This document shows positions 36,601 through 48,400 of a stretch of DNA of 64,000 nt, in pieces. Every line of letters begins with the position of its first letter. The stretch's first letter is position 1. The notes beneath the pieces were generated by a model. The model did not search any database. It was given only the letters and a program-made list of their open reading frames with translations, and was not told the DNA's origin. Source of the stretch: Archivesica marissinica (taxonomy: Eukaryota > Mollusca > Bivalvia > Venerida > Vesicomyidae); the NCBI GenBank assembly GCA_014843695.1, contig CM026395.1, forward strand, positions 45,122,396-45,186,395, given 5' to 3'. Made by a program: the position numbers and the translations under genes.

Positions 36601-37700
36601 GAGTTGCTCTCATTATCAGTATGTACGTAGGAGTTTCTCTCTGTGTCAGCATGTACTTAAGAGTTGCTCTCTGTGTCAGCATGTACTTAGGAGTTTCTCT
36701 CAGTGTCAGCATGTACATAGGAGTTGCTCTCTGTGTCAGTATATACGTATGAGTTGCTCTCTGTGTCAGTATATACGTATGAGTTGCTCGCAGTGTCAGT
36801 AAATACATATGAGTTGCTCGCAGTGTAAGTATGTACGTATGAGTTGCTCACAGTGTAAGTATGTACGTAAGAGTTGCTCACAGTGTCAGTAAATACGTAG
36901 GAGTTGCTCTCAGTGTAGGTATGTACGTATGAGTTACTCTATAATGTAAGTATGTACGTATGAGTTGCTCTCAGTGTACGTATGTACGTATGAGTTGCTC
37001 TCAGTGTAAGTATGTACGTATGAGTTGCTCTCAGTGTCAGTAAATACGTATGAGTTGCTCTCAGTGTAAGTTTGTACGTAGGAGTTGCTCACAGTGTCAA
37101 TATGTACGTATGAGTTGCTCTCAGTGTCAGTATGTACGTAGGAGTTGCTCTCCGTGTCAGCATGTACGTATGAGTTGCTCTCAGTGTAAGTATGTACGTA
37201 TGAGTTGCTCTCAGTGTCAGTATGTACGTAGGAGTTGCTCTCTGTGTCAGTATGTACGTAGGCGTTGCTCTCTGTGTAAGTATGTACGTATGAGTTGCTC
37301 GTAGTGTAAGAATGTACGTAGGAGTTGCTCACAATGTCAGTATGTACGTAGGAGTTGCTCTCAGTGTCAGTATATACTTTGGAGTTGCTCTCAGTGTCAG
37401 CATGTACGTAGGAGTTGCTCACAATGTCAGAATGTACGTAGGAGTTGCTCCCAGTGTCACCATGTACGTAGGTGTTGCTCTCAGTGTCAGTATGTACGTA
37501 GTAGTTGCTCTCAGTGTCAGTATGTAGGTAGGAGTTGCTCTCTGTGTCAGCATGTTCGTAGGAGTTGCTCTCTTGGTCATCATTGCGTATGAGTTTCTCT
37601 CTGTGTCAGCATTACGTATGAGATGCTCTCTGTTTCAGCATGTACGTAGGAGTTGCTCTCCGTGTCAGCATGTACGTAGGCGTTGCTCTGTGTAAATATG
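33660..37700. repeat. Higher-order duplication in array A, offset about 2.07-2.1 kb
   Basis: The block from about 33660 to 35620 is repeated from about 35765 to 37690 with the same order of rare units (CTTAAGAG, CTTGGTCATCATTGCG and CAGCATTACGTATGAGATGC at about 35541 and 37607). Small indels change the offset from 2095 to 2066 bp along its length. Confidence 0.85.
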
Positions 37701-39878
37701 TACGTATGAGTTACTCTCAGTGTAAGTATGTACGTATGAGTTGCTCTCAGTGTCAGTATGTACGTAGGAGTTGCTCTCTGTGTCAGTATGTACGTAGGCG
37801 TTGCTCTCAGTGTAAGTATGTACGTATGAGTTGCTCGCAGTTTAAGAATGTACGTAGGAGTTGCTCTCTGTGTCAGTATGTACGTAGGCGTTGCTCTAAG
37901 TGTAAGTATGTACGTATGAGTTGTTCTCAGTGTAAGCATTTACGTAGGAGTTGCTCACAGTGTCAGTATGTACGTAGGAGTTGCTCTCAGTTTCAGTATA
38001 TACGTAGGAGTTGCTCTAAGTGTCAGTATATACTTTGGAGTTGCTCTCAGTGTCAGTATGTATGTAGGAGTTGCTCTCTGTGTCAGCATTACGTATGAGA
38101 TGCTCTCTGTGTCAGCATGTACGTAGGAGTTGCTCCCAGTGTAAGTATGTACGTAGGCGTTGCTCTCAGTGTCAGCATGTGCGTAGGAGTTGCTCTCTGT
38201 GTCAGCATGTTCCTAGGAGTTGCTCTCTGTGTCAGCATTATGTATTTTGGTCTCTGTGTCAGCATTACGTATGAGATGTTCACTATGTCAGCATGTACGT
38301 AGGAGTTGCTCACAGTGTCAGCATGTACGTAGTACTTGCTCTCAGTGTCAGCATGTACGTAGAAGTTGCTCTCAGTGTTAATATGTACCTAGGAGTTGCT
38401 CACTGTGTCAGCATGTACGTATGAGTTGCTCTCAGTGTCAGTATATACGTAGGAGTTGCTCAAAGTGTCAGTATGTACGTAGGAATTGCTCTCTGTGTCA
38501 ACATGTACGTAGGTGTTGCTCACAGTGTAAGTATGTACGTAGGAGTTGCTCTAAGTGGCAGTGAGTACGTAGGAGTTGCTCACAGTGTAAGTATGTACGT
38601 AGGAGTTGCTCACAGTGTCAGCATGTACGTAGGAGTTGCTCTCAATGTCAACAAGTACGTAGGAGTTGCTCACAGTGTCAGTATTTACGTAGGAGTTGCT
38701 CTCTGTGTCAGTATGTACGTATGAGTTGCTCTCAGTGTCAGTATATACGTAGGAGTTGCTCTCAGTGTCAGTATATACGTAGGAGTTGCTCTCAGTGTCA
38801 GTATGCAGGTAGGAGTTGCTCTCTGTGTCAGCATGTTCGTAGGAGTTGCTCTCTTGGTCTGCATGTACGTAGGAGTTGCTCTCAGTGTCAGCATGTTCGT
38901 AGGAGTTGCTCTTTGTGTCAGCATTACGTATGAGTTTCTCTATGTGTCAGCATTACGCATGAGATGTTCTATGTGTCAGGATGTACATTGGGGTTGCTCT
39001 CAGTGTCAGTATGTACGTAGGAGTTGCTCACAGTGTCAGCATGTACGTAGGAGTTGCTCTCTTTGTCAGCATGTACGTAGGAGTTGCTCACAGTGTCAGC
39101 ATGTAAGTAGGAGTTGCTCTCTGTGTCAACATGTACGTATGAGCTGCTCTATGTGTCAGTATTACGTATGAGATGCTCTCTGTGTCAGCATGTACATAGG
39201 GGTTGCTCTCAGTGTCAGTATGTACGTAGGAGTTGCTCTCAGTGTCAGTATGTACATAGGAGTTGCTCTCAGTGTCAGTATGCACGTAGGAGTTGCTCTC
39301 AGTGTCAGTATATATATTGGAATTGCTTTCAGTGTAAGTATGTACGTAGGAGTTGCTCCCAGTCAGCATGTATGTAGGAGATGATCTCAGTGTCAGTATG
39401 TACGTAGGAGTTGCTCTTAGTGTCAGTATGTACGTAGGAGTTGCTCTCTGTGTCAGTATATACGTAGGAGTTGCCCTCTGTGTCAGCATGTACGTAGGAG
39501 TTGCTCTCAGTGTCATTATGTACGTAGGAGTTGCTCTCAGTGTCAGTATGTATGTAGGAGTTGCTCACAGTGTCAATATGTACGTAGGAGTTGCTCTCAG
39601 TGTCAGTATGTACGTATGAGTTGCTCTCAGTGTCAGCATGTACGTAGGCGTTGCTCCCAGTGTAAGTATGTACGTATGTGTTGCTCGCAGTGTAAGCATG
39701 TACGTAGGAGTTGCTCACAGTGTCAGTATGTACGTAGGAGTTGCTCACAGTGTCAGTATGTACGTAGGAGTTGCGCTCAGTGTCAGTGTGTACGTAGGAG
39801 TTGCTCTCTTCTTCTTCTTCTTGTCGTTCGCGAATCACATGGACAAGCCGGCAGCAAACATGAAATCTGCCGTCCTCC

Positions 39879-40230
39879 TCAGATCCTCCCGGCAGCCATG
39901 TAACTTCGTCTGGAGAGAAGTATCTGTTGGCCAGGTTGTTTTCCTCGCCCATGAAGATTGGGATACTCCTGGAGGATGTGTTCTGCAGTCTGGTCCCCTA
40001 CCTTGCAGCTGCAGGCAGTTGATGGAGCTAGTCCAAGCTTCCGACACATATGGAAGTTCAGGCGGTTATGCCCTGTTCTAAGCCGGAATATCGTGACTTG
40101 CTCCTGTCTGGTGAGAAGGTGGTAGTCATCCTTCTCGACTGTTGGCTTTGATGCAGATTTGATTATGGTGCATTTATTCTTGTAAGTCAAATCTTTGTCT
40201 GGTTGCCTCTCTAGAACCTTGATTGGCAAG
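39879..40230 (-). pseudogene. LINE ORF2 part 3: C-terminal zinc-knuckle region
   Basis: In the frame adjacent to part 2 the protein continues with QPDKDLTYK, TRQEQVTIFRLRTGHNRLN and then a CSCKVGDQTAEHILQE knuckle. The last metal ligand, normally Cys in EHILQECP, is Tyr here. The frameshift from part 2 lies at about 40200-40235. A stop at 39879 is followed by about 70 bp of 3' untranslated sequence before the AAG tail. Confidence 0.8.
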
Positions 40231-41673
40231 CTGGTCAGCGGCTTCATTGCCAGGGATGCCTATGTGTGCAGGTACCCACTGGAGGACAGTTCTTTTAGTT
40301 ACGCTGACTGTTCGAAGGGCTTCCATCAGGTGAATTTCTTTGTTGTTAGACATGGCATCCAGAACTGAGAGCGCATCAGTCAGGAAGACAACCTGGGCAC
40401 ACTCCACAGTGTTGTGTACTAGAGATGCTGCTGTTTCAAGGGCCTGTACTTCTGCCCCATAGTTGCTGCAGTGTACTCCAGTAGATAGAGCAACTGACTG
40501 TGTGTGTCCATCTGGGTGTCGGACATACACTCCTGCTCCTCCGTTTGCTACTGCTTTTGTGGCTGAACCATCTGTGTAGACTTGTATCCATGCTTCTCCT
40601 GGATAACTCTTGTCGATGTGTGCTTGTGTGAGGGCACGTTTGACGTCATCATGTTGTCTATCTCTGGATGTCATGTATGGGATTGTACTGCAGATGGTAA
40701 CCTTGGATTCATCGCTAGTCAACCATGGCTTGGATAGAAATGGCGTTGGAGGCAATGTCTTGGCTGGGAGATGGCTGGTGTGCTTTCGAGCAAGCTTCTT
40801 GGACTGGTGGATAAAACTGCTGTGCTTTAGACGATTCTTCGTTAGTGCCTCAACTCTCTGCTTCATCGGTTGTTCTTCCTGACATCGAAACTTCTCTATC
40901 TGTAGAAGAATTCTTGTGTCGCGACGTTCTTGCAGTGGCTGGATGGAAGTAATGTTCTCCATTGCATTGATTGGAGTGCTCTTCATTGCACCTGTGATCA
41001 GCCTGAGAGCCTTGTTCTGAACCTTGTCAAGTGTCTGTTGGTTGGTCTTGGCTGATGTTGTCCAGGCGGTGGATCCATATTCCAGGTGAGGCCTGACCAC
41101 ACCTTGGTAAATAGTCTTCAAGATGTGATCATTGGCACCCCATGTGGTGCCAGCAAGCTTCCAAAGGATTGCAAGCTTGTGCTTGGCTTTGGCCTCTGCT
41201 TTCTGGATATGTGGCTTCCATGTCTGCCGTCTGTCAAATGTCACCCCCAAGTATGTTGGCTCGTTGTCTGTCTTCAAGGCAGTTCCACCGACTTTGATGG
41301 TTCCAGCTTTCTGTTTGGTGGAAAGTGTGAAGAGTGTAGTTGACGACTTCTCCTTATTAATAGAGATGCACCAGTATTCTGCCCATGCTGTGAACTTGTC
41401 TGCGGTCATCTGCATTCTGTACGTGGCAGTCGTTGCATATTCTTCAACACACCACATGACCAAGTCGTCAGCATAGAGTGCTGCTTTGATACCATATGGC
41501 AGCTCTGCAAGCAAGTCATCGATGAAGATGAGGAACAGCGTAGGCGAGATCACTCCTCCTTGAGGAACACCGAGTCGGATGAGGAATGTCTTGCTCTTCT
41601 GGTTGTCAACAAGTACTCTGGCTCTGCGATTGTGTTGGAAGGATTTGGTCCATCGGAGCATGTTGTGGAACAT
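40174..41673 (-). pseudogene. LINE ORF2 part 2: reverse transcriptase palm/thumb and RNase H
   Basis: This 499-codon segment shows GVPQGGVISPTLF (35-47), the YADD active site (67-70), a YLGVTFD strand (141-147) and thumb sequence to LEYGSTAW (198-204). RNase H follows with YTDGSA (366-371), a conserved Glu near 408, LTDALSVL (431-438) and WVPAHIGIPGNEAAD (466-480). All catalytic acidic residues of both domains appear present. The first Met is not a true start, since homology enters from part 1 by a frameshift. After residue 485 or so the frame runs out of homology and ends, while the adjacent frame carries the next domain. It acts in target-primed reverse transcription in its family. Confidence 0.92.
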
Positions 41674-42458
41674 CGTTGCATCTTGACCAGCAGCCCATCA
41701 GTCCAGACTTTGTCAAAAGCCTTCTGGGGGTCTATCCAGGTTGCAAAAACTACCTTTCGGTCTTGGAATGCATCCTCAACTTCCTGAGCGAGGTATGTTG
41801 CCTGATCCTCTGTGCATCTGAACTGTCGGAATCCTGCGTGTTCCATGGATAGGAGGTTTTCTGTCTCAATGTACCACATGAGTCTCTTGTTAACTATCCT
41901 CTCCATTGTCTTGACCACACAGCTAGTGAGACTAATAGGGCGATAGCTGGAAGCTTTCTTTCTATCCTTGCCGTTCTTGTAGATTGGGATAACGGTGGCT
42001 TCCTTCCAGATCTGTGGAACTATGCCTTCTTCCCAGCTAAGATTGAAGATGTCAAGACGTTTCAGCATGGCTGAGTATCCAAGATGAGTTAGCATCACAT
42101 TGGAGATTCCACCAGGTCCTGATGACTTCCTCTTCTTCAGTTGTCTGAGCGCTGTGTACAGTTCCTGGTATGTAAGTGGAAGTTTCATGGAGTCTTGTTC
42201 CGTATGTCTTTTACTTCTATCCTTCTGTTCTTTCCGTGCCTCTCTTTGCTGTTGGCGTGTGACTTTGATGTTGCCCTCTTTCTAGTAGGCTTTGGCGAGA
42301 CAGTCTGCAGTCTCTTTGCCGGTCAACAGTTTCCCATCCTCATCCAACGTGATTTTCTGTCTGCTATTTTCTTCATCATTTAGCTGTTTCGTGAGCCTCC
42401 ACAACTTCCTCCCGTCCTTCTCAAGGTTCAGGGCAGCAGTTCGTCGTGTAGCTTCCAG
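41674..42458 (-). pseudogene. LINE ORF2 part 1: linker and reverse transcriptase fingers
   Basis: From the truncated 5' end the frame reads a linker (KLWRLTKQLNDEE, ITLDEDGKLLT), then an in-frame TAG at 42282-42284, then continues open. Counting from the Met at 42188, the reverse transcriptase motifs are KKRKSSGPGG (18-27), SYRPISLTS (81-89), AGFR (118-121) and WIDPQKAFDKVW (151-162), with catalytic Asp153. Homology leaves this frame near 41675 and resumes one frame over in part 2, so there is a frameshift. With a stop and a frameshift it cannot make a functional polymerase. Confidence 0.88.
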
Positions 42459-42460
42459 TT

Positions 42461-45400
42461 TACGTACTTACGAATTGCTCGTAGTACATGTATGTACGTA
42501 GGAGTTGCTCGTAGTGTATGTGTGTGCGTACGAGTTGCTAGTAGTGCATGTATGTACATAGGAGTTGCTCGTAGTGTATGTGGTACGTACGAGTTGCTCG
42601 TAGTGTCGGTGTGTACGTACGAGTTGCTCGTAGTGCCTGTGTGTACGTACAAGCTGCTCGTAGTGTATGTGTGTACGTAGGAGTTGCTAGTAGTGCCTGT
42701 GTGTACGTACGAGCTGCTCGTAGTGCCTGTGTGTACGTACGTGTTGCTCGTAGTTTCTGTGTGTACGTACGAGCTGCTCGTAGTGTCTGTGTGTACGTAC
42801 GAGTTGCTCGTAATATCTGTGTGTACGCACGAGCTGCTCGTAGTGTATGTGTGTACGTACGAGTTGTTCGTAGAGTCTGTGTGTACGTACGAGTTGCTCA
42901 TAGTGTCTGTGTGTACGTACGAGTTGCTTGTAGTGTCTGTGAGTACTTACGAATTGCTCGCAGTACATGTATGTACGTAGGAGTTGCTCGTAGTGTATGT
43001 GTGTACGTACGAGTTGCTCGTTGTGTCTTTGTGTATGTAGCAGTTGCACGTAGTGTTTGTGTGTACGTACGAGTTGCTAGTAGTGCATGTATGTACATAG
43101 GAGTTGCTCGTAGTGTATGTGTGTACGTACGAGTTGCTCGTTGTGTCTGTGTGTGTGTAGCAGTTGCACGTAGTGTTTGTGTGTACGTACGAGTTGCTCG
43201 TAGAGCCTGTGTGTACGTACGAGCTGCTCGTAGTGTCTGTGTGTACGTATGAGTAGCTCGTAGTGTCTGTGTGTACGTACGAGTTGCTCACAGTGCCTGT
43301 GTGTACGTATGAGTTGCTCGTAGTGCCTGTGTGCACGTACGAGTTGCTCGTAGTGTCTGTTTGTACATTGGAGTTGCTCGTAGTGCCTGTGTGTACGTAG
43401 GAGTTGCTCGTAGTGCATGTGTGTTGGTACGAGTTGCTCGTAGTGTCTGTGAGTACTTACGAATTGCTCGTAGTACATGTATGTACGTAGGAGTTGCTCG
43501 TAGTGTATGTGTGTACGTACGAGATGCTAGTAGTGCATGTATGTACATAGGAGTTGCTCGTAGTGTATTTGTGTACGTACGAGTTGCTCGTTGTGTCTGT
43601 GTGTATGTAGCAGTTGCACGTAGTGTTTGTGTGTACGTACGAGTTGCTCGTAGTGTCTGTGTGTACGTACGAGTTGCTCGTAGGCATGTGTGTACGTACG
43701 AGTTGCTCCTTGTGTCTGTGTGTACGTACGAGTTGCTCGTAGTGCTTGTGTGTACGTACGAGTTGCTCGTAGTGTATGTGTGTACGTACGAGATGCTAGT
43801 AGTGCATGTATGTACATAGGAGTTGCTCGTAGTGCCTGTGTTTACGTACGAGCTGCTTGTAGTGTGTGTGTGTACGTACGAGTTGCTCGTAGTGATTGTT
43901 TGTACAGTGGAGTTGCTCGTAGTGCCTGTGTGTACGTAGGAGTTGCTCGTAGTGTCTGTGTGTACGTACTAGTTGCTCGTAGTACATGTATGCACGTCAG
44001 GAGTTGCTCGTAGTGTCTGCGTGTTCGTATGAGTTGCTCGTAGTGTCTGTGTGTACGTACGAGTTGCTCGTAGTACATGTATGTACGTAGGAGTTGCTCG
44101 TAGTGTATGTGTGTGCGTACGAGTTGCTAGTAGGGCATGTAGAAGGAGTTGCTCGTAGTGTTGGTGTACGTAGGAGTTGCTCGTAGTGTTGTGTGTACGT
44201 ACGAGTTGCTCGTAGTGTATGTGTGTACGTACGAGTTGCTCGTAGTGTATGTGTGTACGTAGGAGTTGCTCGTAGTGTCTGTGTGTACGTACGAGTTGCT
44301 CGTAGTGTATGTGTGTACGTACGAGTTGCTCGTAGTGCTATGTGTACGTACAAGCTGCTCGTAGTGTATGTGTGTACGTAGGAGTTGCTCGTAGTGTCTG
44401 TGTGTACGTACGAGCTGCTCGTAGTGTATGTGTGTACGTAGGAGTTGCTCGTAGTGCCTGTGTGTACGTACGAGTTGCTCGTAGTGTATGTGTGTGCGTA
44501 CGAGTTGCTCGTAGTGTATGTGTGTACGTACGAGTTGCTCGTTGTGTCTGTGTGTATGTAGCAGTTCCAGGTAGTGTTTGTGTGTACGTACGAATTGCTA
44601 GTAGTGCATGTATGTACATAGGAGTTGCTTGTAGTGTATATGTGTACGTACGAGTTGCTCGTTGTGTCTGTGTGTATGTAGCAGTTGTACGTAGTGTTGG
44701 TGTGTACGTACGAGTTGCTCGTAGTGTCTGTGTGTACGTACGAGTTGCTCGTAGTGCCTGTGTGTACGTACGAGTTGCTCCTTGTGTCTGTGTGTACGTA
44801 CGAGTTGCTCGTAGTGCTTGTGTGTACGTACGAGTTGCTCGTAGTGTCTTTGTGTACGTACGAGTTGCTCGTAGTGTCTGTGTGTACGTACGAGTTGTTC
44901 GTAGTGCCTGTGTGTACGTACGAGCTGCTTGTAGTGTATGTGTGTGTGTACGTATGAGTTGCTCGTAGTGTCTGTTTGTACGTACGAGTTGCTCGTAGTG
45001 TCTGTTTGTACGTATGAGTTGCTCGTAGTGTCTGTGTGTACGTACGAGTTGCTCCTAGTGTATGTATGTACGTACGAGTTGCTCGTAGTGTCTGTGTGTA
45101 CGTACGAGCTGCTCGTAGTGTATGTGTGTACGTAGGAGTTGTTCGTAGTGTATGTGTGTACGTACGAGCTGCTCGTAGTGTATGTGTGTACTTACGAGTT
45201 GCTCGTAGTGTCACTGTGTACGTACGAGCTGCTCGTAGTGTATGTGTGTACGTAGGAGTTGCTCGTAGTGCCTGTGTGTACGTACGAGCTGCTCGTATTG
45301 TATGTGTGTACGTAGGAGTTGCTCGTAGTGCCTGTGTGTACGTACGAGTTGCTCGTAGTTTCTGTGTGTACGTACGAGCTGCTCGTAGTGTCTGTGTGTA

Positions 45401-48400
45401 CGTACGAGTTGCTCGTAATATCTGTGTGGACGTACGAGTTGTTCTTAGTGTATGTGTGTACGTACGAGTTGCTCGTAGTGTTTGTGTGTACGTACGAGTT
45501 GCTTGTAGTGTCTCTGAGTACGTACGAATTGCTCGTAGTACATGTATGTACTTAGGAGTTGCTCGTAGTGTCTGTGTGTAAGTACGAGTTGCTCGTAGTA
45601 CATGTATGTACGTAGGAGTTGCTCGTAGTGTATGTGTGTGCGTACGAGTTGCTCGTGTGTTGTGTGTGTACGAGTTGCTCGTTGTGTCTGTGTGTATGTA
45701 GCAGTTCCACGTAGTGTTTGTGTGTACGTACGAGTTGCTAGTAGTGCATGTATGTACATAGGAGTTGCTCGTAGTGTATATGTGTACGTACGAGTTGCTC
45801 GTTGTGTCTGTGTGTATGTAGCAGTTGCACGTAGTGTTGGTGTGTACGTACGAGTTGCTCGTAGTGTCTGTGTGTACGTACGAGTTGCTCCTTGTGTCTG
45901 TGTGTACGTACGAGTTGCTCGTAGTGCTTGTGTGTACGTACGAGTTGCTCGTAGTGTCTTTGTGTACGTACGAGTTGCTTGTAGCGTCTGTGTGTACGTA
46001 CGAGTTGCTCGTAGTGCCTGTGTGTACGTACGAGCTGCTTGTAGTGTATTTGTGTGTACGTACGAGTTGCTCGTAGTGTCTGTTTGTACGTACGAGTTGC
46101 TCGTAGTGTATGTATGTACGTACGAGTTGCTCGTAGTGTCTGTGTGTACGTACGAGTTGCTCGTAGTGTATGTGTGTACGTAGGAGTTGCTCGTAGTGCC
46201 TATGTGTACGTACAAGCTGCTCGTAGTGTATGTGTGTACGTAGGAGTTGCTCGTAGTGTCTGTGTGTACGTACGAGCTGCTCGTAGTGTATGTGTGTACT
46301 TACGAGTTGCTCGTAGTGTCACTGTGTACGTACGAGCTGCTCGTAGTGTATGTGTGTACGTAGGAGTTGCTCGTAGTGCCTGTGTGTACGTACGAGCTGC
46401 TCGTATTGTATGTGTGTACGTAGGAGTTGCTCGTAGTGCCTGTGTGTACGTACGAGTTGCTCGTAGTTTCTGTGTGTACGTACGTGCTGCTCGTAGTGTC
46501 TGTGTGTACGTACGAGTTGCTCGTAATATATGTGTGGACGTACGAGTTGTTCGTAGTGTCTGTTTGTACGTACGAGTTGCTCGTAGTGTCTGTGTGTAGG
46601 TACGAGTTGCTTGTAGTGTCTCTGAGTACGTACTAATTGCTCGTAGTACATGTATGTACTTAGGAGTTGCTCGTAGTGTATGTGTGTGCGTACGAGTTGC
46701 TCGTTGTGTCTGTGTGTATGTAGCAGTTCCACGTAGTGTTTGTGTGTACGTACGAGTTGCAAGTAGTGCATGTATGTACATAGGAGTTGCTCGTAGTGTA
46801 TATGTGTACGTACGAGTTGCTCGTTGTGTCTGTGTGTATGTAGCAGTTGCACGTAGTGTTGGTGTGTACGTACGAGTTGCTCGTAGTGTCTGTGTGTACG
46901 TACGAGTTGCTCTTAGTGCCTGTGTGTACGTACGGGTTGCTCCTTGTGTCTGTGTGTACGTACGAGTTGCTCGTAGTGCTTGTGTGTACGTACGAGTTGC
47001 TCGTAGTGTCTTTGTGTACGTACGAGTTGCTCGTAGTGTCTGTGTGTACGTACGAGTTGCTCGTAGTGCCTGTGTGTACGTACGAGCTGCTTATAGTGTA
47101 TGTGTGTGTGTACGTACGAGTTGCTCGTAGTGTCTGTTTGTACGTTCGAGTTGCTCGTAGTGTATGTGTGTACGTATGAGTTGCTCGTAGTTTCTGTGTG
47201 TACGTACGAGCTGCTCGTAGTGTCTGTGTGTACGTACGAGTTGCTCGTAATATCTGTGTGGACGTACGAGTTGTTCTTAGTGTATGTGTGTACGTACGAG
47301 TTGCTCGTAGTGTTTGTGTGTACGTACGAGTTGCTTGTAGTGTCTCTGAGTACGTACGAATTGCTCGTAGTACATGTATGTACTTAGGAGTTGCTCGTAG
47401 TGTCTGTGTGTAAGTACGAGTTGCTCGTAGTACATGTATGTACGTAGGAGTTGCTCGTAGTGTATGTGTGTGCGTACGAGTTGCTCGTAGTGTATGTGTG
47501 TACGTACGAGTTGCTCGTTGTGTCTGTGTGTATGTAGCAGTTCCACGTAGTGTTTGTGTGTACGTACGAGTTGCTAGTAGTGCATGTATGTACATAGGAG
47601 TTGCTCGTAGTGTATATGTGTACGTACGAGTTGCTCGTTGTGTCTGTGTGTATGTAGCAGTTGCACGTAGTGTTGGTGTGTACGTACGAGTTGCTCGTAG
47701 TGTCTGTGTGTACGTACGAGTTGCTCGTAGTGCCTGTGTGTACGTACGAGTTGCTCCTTGTGTCTGTGTGTACGTACGAGTTGCTCGTAGTGCTTGTGTG
47801 TACGTACGAGTTGCTCGTAGTGTCTTTGTGTACGTACGAGTTGCTTGTAGTGTCTGTGTGTACGTACGAGTTGCTCGTAGTGCCTGTGTGTACGTACGAG
47901 CTGCTTGTAGTGTATTTGTGTGTACGTACGAGTTGCTCGTAGTGTCTGTTTGTACGTACGAGTTGCTCGTAGTGTATGTATGTACGTACGAGTTGCTCGT
48001 AGTGTCTGTGTGTACGTACGAGTTGCTCGTAGTGTATGTGTGTACGTAGGAGTTGCTCGTAGTGCCTATGTGTACGTACAAGCTGCTCGTAGTGTATGTG
48101 TGTACGTAGGAGTTGCTCGTAGTGTCTGTGTGTACGTACGAGCTGCTCGTAGTGTATGTGTGTACTTACGAGTTGCTCGTAGTGTCACTGTGTACGTACG
48201 AGCTGCTCGTAGTGTATGTGTGTACGTAGGAGTTGCTCGTAGTGCCTGTGTGTACGTACGAGCTGCTCGTATTGTATGTGTGTACGTAGGAGTTGCTCGT
48301 AGTGCCTGTGTGTACGTACGAGTTGCTCGTAGTTTCTGTGTGTACGTACGTGCTGCTCGTAGTGTCTGTGTGTACGTACGAGTTGCTCGTAATATATGTG

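Larger units (their letters stand above)
18692..39806. repeat. 30-bp minisatellite, type A (about 700 copies)
   Basis: The unit has the core GTAGGAGTTGCTCTCAGTG, a variable linker TMAGYATG, and a TACGTA palindrome at the junction. The 30-bp phase holds over 21 kb with few slips (for example near 21660, 25545 and 27865). Because 30 is divisible by three, two plus frames (MYVGVALSVS and VRRSCSQCQH repeats) and two minus frames (TESNSYVHAD and MLTLRATPTY repeats) are stop-free for hundreds of codons, the longest being 973 codons at 21658-24579. With four frames equally open and no unique flanking domain, I read this as non-coding. Composition drifts along the array: CTCTCAGTG dominates left and centre, and TATGAG/CTTAAGAG variants with CTCTGTGTC dominate after 33.6 kb. 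Confidence 0.97.
39807..42459 (-). mobile_element. 5'-truncated RNase H-bearing LINE splitting the 30-bp array
   Basis: A minus-strand non-LTR retrotransposon fragment of about 2.65 kb lies between type A and type B units. It contains a linker region, reverse transcriptase, RNase H and a C-terminal zinc-knuckle region. Its 3' end is GATTCGCGAACGAC followed by (AAG)4. The endonuclease and ORF1 are missing, as expected of incomplete reverse transcription. RNase H after the reverse transcriptase points to the I-type group (I, Nimb, LOA or relatives), but the exact clade cannot be set by eye. No clean target-site duplication is visible, because both flanks are repeat units of different type. Confidence 0.92.

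Noticed and set aside
18692..39806. CRISPR array
   Set aside because: Repeat units are contiguous with no unique spacers, and the context is eukaryotic.
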